A DNA stretch of 64,000 nucleotides, taken from positions 20,415,047 to 20,479,046 of the forward strand of contig CM028882.1 in NCBI GenBank assembly GCA_016801885.1, written 5' to 3'. Origin of the DNA: Toxotes chatareus (Eukaryota; Chordata; Actinopteri; Toxotidae). How positions within the stretch are numbered: the first letter of the stretch is position 1; each line of letters opens with the position of its first letter. The notes beneath the pieces were generated by a model. The model did not search any database. It was not told the origin of the DNA and saw only the letters and a list, made by a program, of their open reading frames with translations. Shown here in pieces: positions 47,901 to 57,756 of this stretch. The translations under genes were made by a program, and so were the position numbers.

Positions 47901-50900
47901 CCATTTCTTTTTCATTGCCTATGCAAAGAGGCACTACAGAGGCAATTATCACAGTTGATTTCTGAATGTGTTCCAAAGTGGTGAAAAATTATTTCCAGCA
48001 AAGTTAAAGTTCGTGTAAGGGTGCAGGAGAATCTCCAAAACGACAGCTACTTTGCTCAGTATTGAGATCGTGATTATTTACCATCAAATTGATAAAATCT
48101 CCTTTTACTTTTGTGCTGTACTTTACAAACTCAAATAATATGCATTCAAATTGCCATGAATAATGGAATCACGTTCATTCAGCAAACAAAACACTGCACT
48201 TGCAGGTTGTTTGTGTAGTAAAAATGTATTTTGCCTGCAGCAGCAGCAGCTCTGTTTGGGAAGTAGAGAGTGGTTAATCAGAGCATACTCTAGACAAATG
48301 TCCTTGATTAGTCAGGAAAGTTTATTGCACCTGTAAATACGGAGCACTTGAGGCAACGGAGTGGACACTCTAAAAGTTATTGTGTTGCCTTAGGTTTATG
48401 TACTTTACTGTCAAAATAGTGGGAATTTCTGAGTGCAATTTGAATGGCAATTGCCTGTTCAATAAACAGCCTCATTAAATACATTGCATGTGTGCATTCT
48501 AATATGGCTTTGTGCACATAAGTACTTACCAAAGAAGCTGTAACCCTGGATGGACTTGTGTGTGTCAGCATGTTGAGACTCTTTGAGGCGAGTGAAACCA
48601 AGCATGTTGGAGAGTTCACCTCTGCCACAGAAACTCCTCTTCTCTCTTTCAAACACACCCACCAACATCTTCAAACACACACCCATCCACTCTCTCTCCC
48701 ACATGGTGGAGATCTCACCTTGAAGGGGTGATGGGAGTCAGGTCTTTCCCCATGGTCTGGATGACGCGGCGGCCCCACACCCAAAGGCCGGCGCAGATGC
48801 CTACACCACCGTAAAACAGCAGCCAGATGGGAGTGGCAGCATCCTGCATAACACCTCCCTGGTCGTAGATCATCCACAGCGCCACCAGAGGCCCAATGGC
48901 ATTACTGCAAAGGTGAGGAAATAGATTAAAACCCCATTCAGCTCCTCTAGTATCTATACTAGTCTGAGATTAAATGATGTCAAAGCAGCACATTGAAGCT
49001 GATTTCTCCTTTTATTGTTACTTAAAAATTACCTGAATGTAATTTAATTGGGAAAAAGCTTCAGGAGATAACTAAATATGTTATATCTGTCACGTAAACA
49101 GCAGGAGGCAGCACCTGACATCGTTGCCTCCGTGGGCAAAGGACCCGAAGCAGGCGGTGAGGATCTGCAGGAAGTGGAAAAGCTGGAACACCTCAGGCTT
49201 GTCCTTCTCCTCGTGATCCTCTTCCGTCAAGTCGTCCAGAGGTCCTGGAGCTGGAGCCCCTTCTTCCTCCACCCCCTCCAGCTCTGTGGCCAGCTTCATC
49301 TCCACCCCACCCTCCTCTGCCTCAATTTCAGCCTCAGCCACAGCGTTACAGTACGATGAGTAGCTATCATAGCGTACCCTCTTCTTTGAGTAGGACACAC
49401 TGTTGCTCCTGCCGCCTCCCTCACCTACCAGCTTTTCACTGTCCTCACGTGACTCTGTGCGTATGAGCGGCTGAACGGGCATGCCGCATATCGCTGCCGT
49501 GTAGCAAGTGTAGCTGTTGTTGCGGCGCAGCAGGCGGTAGTTGTTGTCAGGTGGGCCGGCGTTGGAGCCTGAACGCTCGTTGTCATCCATGCGGCCCAGG
49601 TGGATTTTGTGAAGCAGGTCTTTATAGAGACCTGAGTCCTTATGTACTGTGTGGTACACCTGGCCATCGCTACGCATGTGGCCATCGAAGCTGAAGCTGC
49701 CATTAGAGACGGGTGACTTGAGGCAACCGTTGGTCATTGAGTGGGTCCGACCTGAAGGAGACAAGATGGAAAACAAGGTGTGGGCGCATAAAGTTTATGA
49801 AAATTGAAAAGGTGTCTCAAAGAGAGAGGGGGACTTGAGTGAAGCTGCACCTTAAAAAGGAGGCATGTCAGATTTCTAAATTTGGCATTTTAAGTTCAAG
49901 AGAGATACATGAGCGACTACAAGCCATTTACAAAAAACGTTGTTTTTTTTTTTTTTAAATAACATGAATTTCAGTTAATGGATGGATGTATTGAAGTAGC
50001 TCTTAGGGCTCTCTATAAATGTAAAGGGATGGAAGAGAGGTGGGCACACTGTTCTGAAAAAGTATGCGTCCTATTTAGGATGAAATGGATTCAGTCTTTT
50101 TTTTTTTTGGGTGCAATTTTTGTCTTCAGTGTAAAAATTATATTGTGTTGTCTTGTATGTTTTATATTCATTATAATTTATATTTCTCTCACAAAACTAT
50201 TGATTGATATCACCCTGTTGAAGCCACCATAAATGTAAGCCCTAGTTTTTGTTTCTTTTTAATATCTTGACGTCTCAAAAGTCCTATTAATGAAGCAACA
50301 GAGCAACAAGTTATCTCCTCGTCCACAAAGACTACACAATGAACACAGTTTCAGTCTTTGAAAAATAATAAAACAAACAAACAAACAAACAAAAAACATG
50401 ATATTTCTGTTGTACCATAGACCCTGCCATTAGGCAGGACGGTGCCTCCATTAGCCAGGTTGGTGAGCTCTCCACTGGAGTCACGGGTGCCCCGGTCACT
50501 GCTGCCCCCGGTGAGCGGCAACACAGCCTCATCTGTTCCCTTGGCCCCTGGAAGCTCCTTAAAGACGGGACTCTCCTCCTCTTCTTCAGGTATCTTGTCC
50601 AGGCTCTCATCAGAGATCCTGGACAGAGCCTGCTCCTTCTTTAGACGACCTGAAGGAAATCAAGTGATGGAAGGTTCAGTTAAGAGTGTTCTGGAAAAAC
50701 AAAATATCCCCACCAGATAAAACTGAATCCTCAAAGCAATGCTAACAGTGTTTACAGGGGCTTATGTACTAATTATGAGGAAAATACCACAATAAAATTT
50801 ACATGCCAGGCTTAAAAATCAGGAGTTTGATAAGTGAATCACTAAACTGACACATTATGTTTTTCATGCATGTTTATGTTGAAAATATATTGTTACTCTG

Positions 50901-51871
50901 CACTAACATCAATAATTTCAGATCAAGAGAAAGCTATGAGGCAACATTCCACAAAAACAAGTATAGCCATCAGCTGATCCAAACTAATCCCAGGGCTGAT
51001 AGACTTGATGCCCCCCTACTCCTCAAAACAGCCTTCAGTATAAACACATAAACAAACTCAGTCACCGCCTGTTTCATTTTGATGGATGCAGTAATATCCA
51101 GATTAAGACCGATAATATCACCTATAATCCTCACAGGCATTCAGCGGTCATGACACGTTAAGCAACAGGTCAAGTTGGCCTCACTCGTGTGCAGGGTTGA
51201 AGGAAAGTTCGAGAAAAGAATCCTTCTATTTTAAGTCTCAACACGGACTTTATCGCTTCAATAACAGCACTTCTTTATTTAGTTTTAAGGTCTATAAATC
51301 CAGGAAAAAAAACTGTTTAAATTTAGCCCTGATTTTTATTTTCATATCAGTGCAAAGCATCTCAGGCATCTCAGACTCTCAGACTTGGGGCTTAGGAGTA
51401 CGTAGCTTTGTCTTTGGATTGTTGCAGTAAACAACAGAAGTCCTTATTTATCCTACATGACATAAGTTGAATTTAACAGACTGGCTGCCTTGTTTATGTC
51501 CACCATTCTCTCAGATATTCCACTTACTGTTCTTTCCACTGCAGGCTGATTTTCCCATTAGGTAAAACAATTCCTAACCTTGATGTGAAAGCTCTCTACA
51601 CTTCGGGCTATGATCTAAACTTGCATCTGCCCAAAAAGCTAAGTGTCTGAGCAAAGCAACTGGAGTACTACACAGAGTTCACAGGGTTTTTCTGGTGGCT
51701 TTAGTGGCTTTGGCAGAGGCCAATGAGAAAACACATCCACTGGCATCCAATGTTTGGTGTCACAGCACAGAGTGTGCAAGCAGAGGCTGAAGCTCTGTTG
51801 TTTGGCCCCGGTCAGAATGCTGGGCTTTCACATGGCGTGAGAAAGACTGGACACACAAAAACACAAACACA

Positions 51872-51927
<56 letters not shown>

Positions 51928-54900
51928 TACCTACTTGCTATTTTCCTCCTCATCCAAGGACACACGAATATCCACACCAGAGCTGCACAGACCAGCGACC
52001 CGGCTAAAGTTATTAGAAAGATGGCCCACACCGGTAGCATCTCTAACCCAAGCACTGCAATTAATGAGCACACAAACCAGTTACAAGAATATAACATCTT
52101 GCGAGTAGTTTTGAAGTGTTAAAATGTACTTATACTCTCGTCACACCTTCAGAAGGAATTTTGAACAAGCTAACCATACTGGCACTATACCTGAGACTGA
52201 GATGATAATTAGATCATACACTGGTGCCAGACTAAATAAATAGACACAATGTCTTCATTAGCAATAACTGCTGCCCAGCACTTACGTGGGGCTCCAGTGT
52301 ACATGATGGAAAATGTGTTGATCCCGATGGTGGAGGCATAAAAGAGGGGCAGCGCACGCAGGCCGTTAGGGACAGAGTCATCCTAAAGAGAAGACACACA
52401 AACATATGCTTCAATGATAAGTCATTATTATTGTTAATTAACTTCAGTTGAATTTCACAGAGTTGTGATTAAATTCTGTTTTTGTTTTACAAAATCTTGC
52501 TGATCAATAAATAAATGTAAATTTGTAATAATTTAAAAAAATGAATATTGGGTGTGAACAGGGACATTGATTAACAGGCTCACTTCAGAACTCCAGGAGC
52601 ATGATAGGAAAATACAATGGTGAAATACCTCCGCAGACCGATCACTGATTCGCTGCTGTGATTCCTTTATTGTGATTTTCAATCGGATTTTAAATTACTT
52701 AATGGTGTGCTGCATCAGCTGACAACTAATAAAAACACAATTTACTGTTGATGTCAGACGTTTAACACAGGTCAGTCCAAAGGTGTGGAAATGGTGAAAA
52801 CAAAACTAGGTATGCAACAATTCATTCTAACACAATGTGTGGTTCACTATCACAAAGAGCTTGATATGCAATGTGACCAACCTATCAAGGTAAAACCCCC
52901 GTATCTGAAAACTAAACCTGTAAACTGTGGATTTGGCCAAAGTAACAAATTTCAACACAGCACAGATGTAATAGAAAGATCAAGTATTCTGACTTAGCTG
53001 ATGCAAACAGCCTGCAGAGACAGAGATGAACTCATCCTGAATTTGACCCAGCTATACAGTAACTCCAGTCCAACTGACAAATCATCCTGTGAGTCATTCA
53101 TACATAATCCTGCAGTTGTGACCTTAGGATGATCTAGAACACTTTTCTCTTCCTAGTCTGTCAGAGATTGCCTGTTATGTAACAACAGATCTGCGAGTGT
53201 TGCCAAATCGGAGAGGATTTTATCTGTGCTGAAGTTTTTTCGACAAGTTTGTGTGTAGACGTGTGTGTCTGTGTCTAGAATTTCAACTCGTGGACAAACA
53301 GCTCTGTATGTGGAGAGCTAGAATTCCAGTACCCAGGTTTTAAGGCCTAAAACTACAATTTTCTAAGGTTAAAATATTATTAAACCTGAAACACATTAAA
53401 TACAAATACGAAAGGAGGAATTCCATGAGGAGGAACTGTCCTTGTCTCAGAGTGTGGGCGAGTAAGTGCTGTGTAACTGCACAGTGATGTGAGCCCACCT
53501 TGTTGAGGATGAAGTGCCTGATGAGCACGAAGAGGAGTCCAGACATGAGTCCAGAGAGCAAGGGGGAGATGAACCATGATGCCACTGAAGAGGGAGGAGA
53601 AAATGTCATCAGAAAAGAACAATGAAAATTACTTACTGATACTGATAGTATTACAGTTGTGGCTTTTCCATTCCCCCCTTTTACAGCATGGCTCATCTTC
53701 TGTACTTCAGCCACCTCATTGAGCAGTTGGAAAAGGTTTAAATGTTTTAGATTCAGCTGGGGTTTATACAGGTGAGTGGTTGAAATAGAAGAAGTTACTT
53801 TCTCTATCTGAGAAGAGGTGATAGCTTACTCTTTTAGTTTACAGGTATTTTAAAATGTGTTAGGTGGCTGCACTGCATGCTGGTCTACTGAGGCTCCTAA
53901 TGGGGGAGAAACTGGTATCTCTGCCTCTTCTAAAATAGATTACTTACGGCGTTAAATGGCCATGGGAGTCACCCTCAGCGACAACAAAATCTGATGATTA
54001 CTGTTTATGTTTCACAGAGCTAAAAACCTTTCTGAAGTCAAACTCCACTGCAGCTGTACTGGCAATATCTCAGTGTGGTATTATTTAGTCAGTTTTCAAT
54101 GGGAAAGTGGCAGTTATGCAAGTATGAGTAATATTATGTAAAAACAGTGTACTGGATGTGCGTGCTGTGGATGCACATTAGCTGACATGAGGATATAAGT
54201 ATTGTAAATACACATAAACTGGTCTCAAACGACCCTTAGTCATTACCAATCTTAACAAGCTGCATCCACTGTACACCCCTGGTGCCGATGGCCACCATGG
54301 AGAAACCGATGGTGGCACCAACAATGCAGTGAGTTCCAGAGATGGGCAGCTTGAGGAAGGAGGCGATTAGCTGCCAGACTGCTGACCCTGTGATCAAACA
54401 GACACACAAATTTCAGACATTTTTCACACTTAATTGGCCACTGTTTTCCATCAAAAATATCGTCATATGGAACAAAGGGAAGTTTAAGCTGTAAAAGCTG
54501 TCTAAAGAAAATAATACCACATGCATCATTTTTGTGCTCAGCTATGTAAAGCAGCAAGGCTGAGTTGTAGTTTGTGGTTTACTTCACTGATATGAAGACA
54601 AATGAAAATATGTATTACTCTAAATTTGCATTGTTTGCGAAAGTTGGCACAAATGAACCTGTAAAAACTGAAAACTGCACACACATTTTCCTCATCACCA
54701 TAGACTAGTATTCAATAAGTTAAAAAGAATGCTAAATGAGATACAGTAATTGCAGAGCTTTTAACATGTGAGATTAACCATCGCTGATAAAAGTATACTC
54801 CGAATCTGAACACAGGTACTTGTAATAACAAACAACAGAGAATAATATTTCATTTATCAAGATAAAAATCGGGTCTGTTAACACAATCATTTCCCCCTGG

Positions 54901-55639
54901 TACATTTATTTTTGTTTCTCTTTGGGAATAAAGTCCATTATTTCAATAATAAGTCCTCAGTGTCTCATTGTCAAGGTTGGATATTTCTTTCAAAGTCCTA
55001 AATTAGACACTGACAAGCATATACTGCGGTGTATTGTATTGTTTCTGTGAACTGCCGTGAAACATCAAAACCAGTTGGACACAATAGTATTACACATATA
55101 CACAAAGTATTTCCCTGCCATTATCAAATTAAATTGAGTAGTCAAAAATTCTTCGAATTCTGTGTGAACAATAAGGCAGTGAAAAAAAAAGTTTCCTGTC
55201 TGATATTTAAAAAAAAAAACTGTTCAGTGTTTCCCTAACGTTCACTTGTGACGGTTTGCCACACCTGAATTTTCAGCGACACGGGAATCCCCTGTGCCTA
55301 ATATTGCCTTATTTATCACAGTTTCCCAGCACCCACTGTCATTAAACTGGCATTGTCTCAACAGGAGCCCCATTGTTTTTTGTTCTGCACCATTCATTTA
55401 CTCGGAGGTAATCAAAAGCTGATGTGTAAAGCTACTAGTGACACTCAACAACTGCTGCTTGTGCTTCACTGTGAATGTGTTTTTATGTGAAGGCATTGGA
55501 CAGAGTTTTCAGTGAAAAGCTGTGAGGTAATTCATGTTACCAAAACTTTATAGATTTATACATTTTTTCACTGTTTCTCAGGAAGTTGCTGTGAAATTTT
55601 GCAAAACAAATTTTTACAACATTTCTCATAAAACCAGTC

Positions 55640-55675
<36 letters not shown>

Positions 55676-57478
55676 GGTTTGGAAAACAAGAGCAGATGTT
55701 CCTCAAATGAACAATTATACATTTTTTACCAATTGGACAGAAAAAAAATGCTGCTAGAGTTATGTAATTTAGTAGTTTTTGGTTTGTGAACAACAATGAA
55801 AAACAGGTGGAGCCATGCACGGGTTAGACAAAGAGGTATAGAAGCTTTTTTACAGATTGGGAAATGGTCAAAGTTCAAACATGCTCAGATATATAATAAG
55901 TTTTGTGATGTCTGTCCTCTGTCTACCAGGTCTATGGACATACAGAGGGCAGTGTGATAGCAGCATGGACTCTGATCTCAGCTGCAGACATCATCCCAGA
56001 GCTGTTTGTAAAGTCCGTGCGTAGAGTAACTCACTTTTTTTACTTCCAGGTAAAAGAAGCAGAGAGAATAATAGAGCCTGCTTCATAATAAATGTTAAAT
56101 TAAATACGTTCAAATATTTACAGTTATATGCGGGGGCTTGCTTGCTGCTTCTAGCCTCTAAAATGTGAGGACTTTCTGCTTTCATCTGTTCTATATCACT
56201 GTAAATTTAATATTTTTGGGTTTTGGACTGTTGATCAGACAAAAACGAGCAACTGGAAAATGTCAGCTTGGGCTGTACTGAATTGTGATAATAATTTTTC
56301 CACTATATTTTTATTTTTTTTTTTATAGAGCAAATGGTTTATTGAAAAGTAGTTGAAGCTAGATAAGCACCATCCTGGCTCTACTCTAACAGCACAGGTT
56401 AGGGGCTAGGGATTGAGGGTCACTCAACACATAAACTCTTGTAACTAATTTCGACAACAACTTCAACAGGAACAGTACCCTGGAGGAAAATGTCACCCTG
56501 CTAAAAAATTTTGTATCAACACAGTGGCAATCATAGGGTTTTTCTGTATGTTATTAGGGGTGCAACTAACAATTGTTGTTAGCAGATTCATTAGTTTTTG
56601 TTATTCTTACAATTAATTCATTGTTTAGTCTATAATGTGACAGAAAATAGAGAAAATGTTCATCATAGTTTCCCAGAGTCAATGTCGGCATAGTCAAAAG
56701 TCTCATTTTGTCCAAACAACAATCCAAAGATATTCAGTTTTCAAAACAATAAAAAATCCTCACATTTAAAAACCTGTAAAGTTTGTGTTTCTTTGAAAAG
56801 CAGACTTTAACAACAGATCTGTTTTCAATTTTTCTGCCAAGAAAAACTATTGATTGAACCATTGATCACCTCATCGCCTCAGACCTAATGTATTATTTCA
56901 GTCAGTTTCTCTAAACAGTGGAGCCGAGATGCAGCAATAACTATGCTGTGATGTCGTCAAAAAGTAAAACTGGCTTCATGTTGTCTGTCGAAGTGATGCC
57001 TTTTTCCCATTCAGACAAAGGTCAGTTTTACTTTAATGTTCCTTGTGGCTTCATTCAGATACGGGAGGGCACTTATGGAAAAAGCCATGTTACTGGGCCT
57101 GACCTCGAAAGACTGCCAGCAACTTTTATGTAAAAGTGACTCTAGTGCTTATTCAGACACGAAAAGCAACCGAGCTTGGTCCTACTTACCGACCATGGCG
57201 CTGACCTCGCCTGCCATGAGCACGGGCACCGTGTCGTTATACAGGCTGACATCTATGATGCCCTTCCGAATCGTCTCACCCACTTTGGCCCCCAGCAGCA
57301 TTGAGCCCAGTGTCTCAAAGATGGATGCCAGGATGCAGGCCTGCTTCAGTGTGACCACGCCGGACCCCACAGCTGTGCCAAATGAATTGGCCACATCATT
57401 GGCGCCCACTGAAAAGGCCAGGATGAAGGCAATGATGAAGCCAAGAATCACCATCCACAAATACGAATCCATATCCAT
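41327..57478 (-). CDS. slc20a2: slc20a2, PiT2 sodium-dependent phosphate transporter (ten coding exons, 679 aa)
   Basis: Type III Na+/phosphate cotransporter of the plasma membrane. Coding exons: 57190-57478, 54247-54387, 53499-53584, 52286-52382, 51935-52054, 50416-50649, 49115-49751, 48719-48904, 45471-45555 (or alternative 44018-44102) and 41327-41491; total 2040 nt with closed phases. Seen: two inverted PiT/Pho-4 repeats, GANDVANSFGTAVGSG near residue 25 and HGGNDVSNAIGP near 531; Glu55, Glu91, Ser113, Glu602 and Ser620 at the places of human PiT2 E55, E91, S113, E575 and S593, which are studied as important for transport or conserved in the repeat signature; a long cytosolic loop from about 240 to 510. 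RRNNSYTCYTAAICG and YDSYSSYCNAVAEAEIEAEEGGVEMKL identify PiT2 rather than PiT1. Length differs from human (652 aa, recalled) mainly in the loop. Confidence 0.94.
41925..41951. repeat. (AC)n microsatellite
   Basis: Dinucleotide repeat of about 13 units, in the last intron of slc20a2. Confidence 0.9.
44018..44102 (-). CDS. slc20a2: slc20a2 alternative coding exon 9b (duplicate of 9a)
   Basis: 85 nt with the same entry and exit phases as exon 9a. Translation: SGFCIEVMSALTVLVASNVG, then IPISSTHCK; 21 of 29 residues match 9a, and all eight changes are conservative or small. The Glu and the S-x-T-H residues are kept. The acceptor is CTTCACAG|CGG with a long pyrimidine tract; the donor is AAG|GTATTG. 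Of 20 whole codons for shared residues, 11 differ synonymously, so the protein sequence looks selected. Using both copies, or neither, shifts the frame into exon 10, so the two should be mutually exclusive. Expression is not shown. Confidence 0.8.
45471..45555 (-). CDS. slc20a2: slc20a2 coding exon 9a
   Basis: 85 nt, residues 597-625: SGFTIELASALTVVLASNIG, then IPVSTTHCK. Carries Glu602 and Ser620 of the C-terminal repeat. The acceptor is TCCACAG|TGGATT behind a CTC-repeat pyrimidine tract; the donor is AAG|GTATGA. This copy is closer to the human sequence. Confidence 0.94.
45561..45637. repeat. GAG/CTC trinucleotide tract
   Basis: Pure (GAG)n on the plus strand from about 45586 to 45620, with purine-only flanks and a G-run. 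On the gene strand it is (CTC)n and forms the pyrimidine tract of the exon 9a acceptor of slc20a2. Confidence 0.9.
46383..46497 (+). mobile_element. tRNA-derived SINE fragment
   Basis: Contains an A-box-like TGGCCAAGGGA and a B-box GTTCGAGTC about 40 nt apart, followed by GGGGGACCTTGATTG and a CCCC-rich tail. This matches the layout of tRNA-derived SINEs common in teleosts (CAGTGGC...GTTCGAGTCCG...GGGGACCTT). It lies in the slc20a2 intron between exons 8 and 9a, antisense to the gene. Confidence 0.65.
48719..48904 (-). CDS. slc20a2: slc20a2 coding exon 8
   Basis: Residues 535-596: NAIGPLVALWMIYDQGG, a helix WLLFYGGVGICAGLWVWG, then RRVIQTMGKDLTPITP. It ends in phase 2 at TCAAG|GTGAGA, so it can join either exon 9 copy. 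Confidence 0.94.
49115..49751 (-). CDS. slc20a2: slc20a2 coding exon 7 (cytosolic loop, part 2)
   Basis: Residues 323-534, the longest coding exon. Encodes the PiT2-typical FDGHMRSDGQVYHTVHKDSG, NYRLLRRNNSYTCYTAAICG, YDSYSSYCNAVAEAEIEAEE and a highly acidic run, then re-enters the membrane at FHFLQILTACFGSFAHGGNDV. The acceptor is CTTCAG|GTCGGA; the donor is GTCAG|GTGCTG, ending in phase 2. Confidence 0.95.
50416..50649 (-). CDS. slc20a2: slc20a2 coding exon 6 (cytosolic loop, part 1)
   Basis: Residues 245-322, entirely in the large intracellular loop. Encodes RLKKEQALSRISDESLDKI, an acidic EEEE cluster and SPVFKELPGAKGTDEAVLPL, then a Gly/Ser/Asn-rich variable segment. SDESL...ESPVFKELPGAK is the PiT2 signature. 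The acceptor is CTTCAG|GTCGTC; the donor is TATG|GTACAA. Confidence 0.92.
51875..51925. repeat. (AC)n/(GT)n microsatellite, about 25 units
   Basis: Uninterrupted dinucleotide repeat in slc20a2 intron 5. On the gene strand it reads (GT)n starting about 10 nt downstream of the exon 5 donor. Less pure AC sequence continues to about 51851. Confidence 0.95.
51935..52054 (-). CDS. slc20a2: slc20a2 coding exon 5
   Basis: Residues 205-244: LLGLEMLPVWAIFLITLAG, a membrane helix, ending in VCPWMRRKIA at the cytosolic face. The donor is GCAA|GTAGGT, directly followed by a long GT repeat. Confidence 0.92.
52286..52382 (-). CDS. slc20a2: slc20a2 coding exon 4
   Basis: Residues 173-204, encoding D-D-S-V-P-N-G and the helix leading to the conserved TGAP. 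The acceptor is CTTTAG|GATGAC; the donor is CCAC|GTAAGT, ending in phase 1. Confidence 0.9.
53499..53584 (-). CDS. slc20a2: slc20a2 coding exon 3
   Basis: Residues 144-172: VASWFISPLLSGLMSGLLFV, a membrane helix, then LIRHFILNK. The acceptor is CTTCAG|TGGCAT; the donor is AAG|GTGGGC, phase 0. Confidence 0.93.
54247..54387 (-). CDS. slc20a2: slc20a2 coding exon 2
   Basis: Residues 97-143. Encodes SAVWQLIASFLKLPISGTHCIVG, with Ser113 in the P-I-S-G-T-H motif of the N-terminal repeat, ending GVQWMQLVKI. The acceptor is ATCACAG|GGTCAG; the donor is ATTG|GTAATG. Confidence 0.93.
55641..55673. repeat. 33-nt A homopolymer
   Basis: Uninterrupted A-run on the plus strand, in slc20a2 intron 1. No SINE or LINE body was recognised directly upstream. 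Confidence 0.9.
57190..57478 (-). CDS. slc20a2: slc20a2 coding exon 1
   Basis: Residues 1-96 from ATG at 57478. Encodes the first membrane helix (YLWMVILGFIIAFILAFSVG), the NDVANS signature, Glu55 in ILASIFE, the GAKVGETIRKGIIDV stretch and Glu91. The donor is GTCG|GTAAGT. Confidence 0.95.
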
Positions 57479-57756
57479 CTTGATATGATTTCACCAAAAA
57501 AAAAATCCAAGTGGAGAAAAACAAAAAAATTAGCTTAAATAATCTACAAAAAGAGAAGTGCTCTGTGCGTTTTTAGCGGAGGACTTGGTAAGCCCACTCC
57601 TTTTCTTCGTCCCCTGGTTGTAAAGAGTTCGAGGGGAGAAGCACAGCCGCTAACTAAGCGTTTGGAGCTCAGTCCAAAGATTGGAGACTAGTGATGGTGG
57701 GTGCAGGGAGCATTCCATAGCTTAGTGTGAGACAGCCTGTCTGCACGTTCCTTCAC
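57479..57756 (-). other. probable slc20a2 5' UTR exon part
   Basis: Upstream of the slc20a2 ATG on the minus strand the sequence runs without interruption to a good acceptor, CTCTTGCAG|GTGAAGG, whose AG is at 57758-57757, behind a CTCTCTCATTTCT tract. Mammalian SLC20A2 also has a separate non-coding first exon. Two upstream ATGs lie at 57718 and 57713. The first opens a 22-codon uORF ending at 57650. Confidence 0.5.

Noticed and set aside
49078..49359. Open frame antisense to slc20a2 exon 7
   Set aside because: Shadow of the acidic cytosolic-loop coding sequence.
51723..52007. His/Thr-rich coding frame
   Set aside because: Produced by translation of the AC microsatellite.
57036..57488. 150-codon plus-strand frame opposite slc20a2 exon 1
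   Set aside because: Antisense shadow of a strongly conserved coding exon; no independent support.
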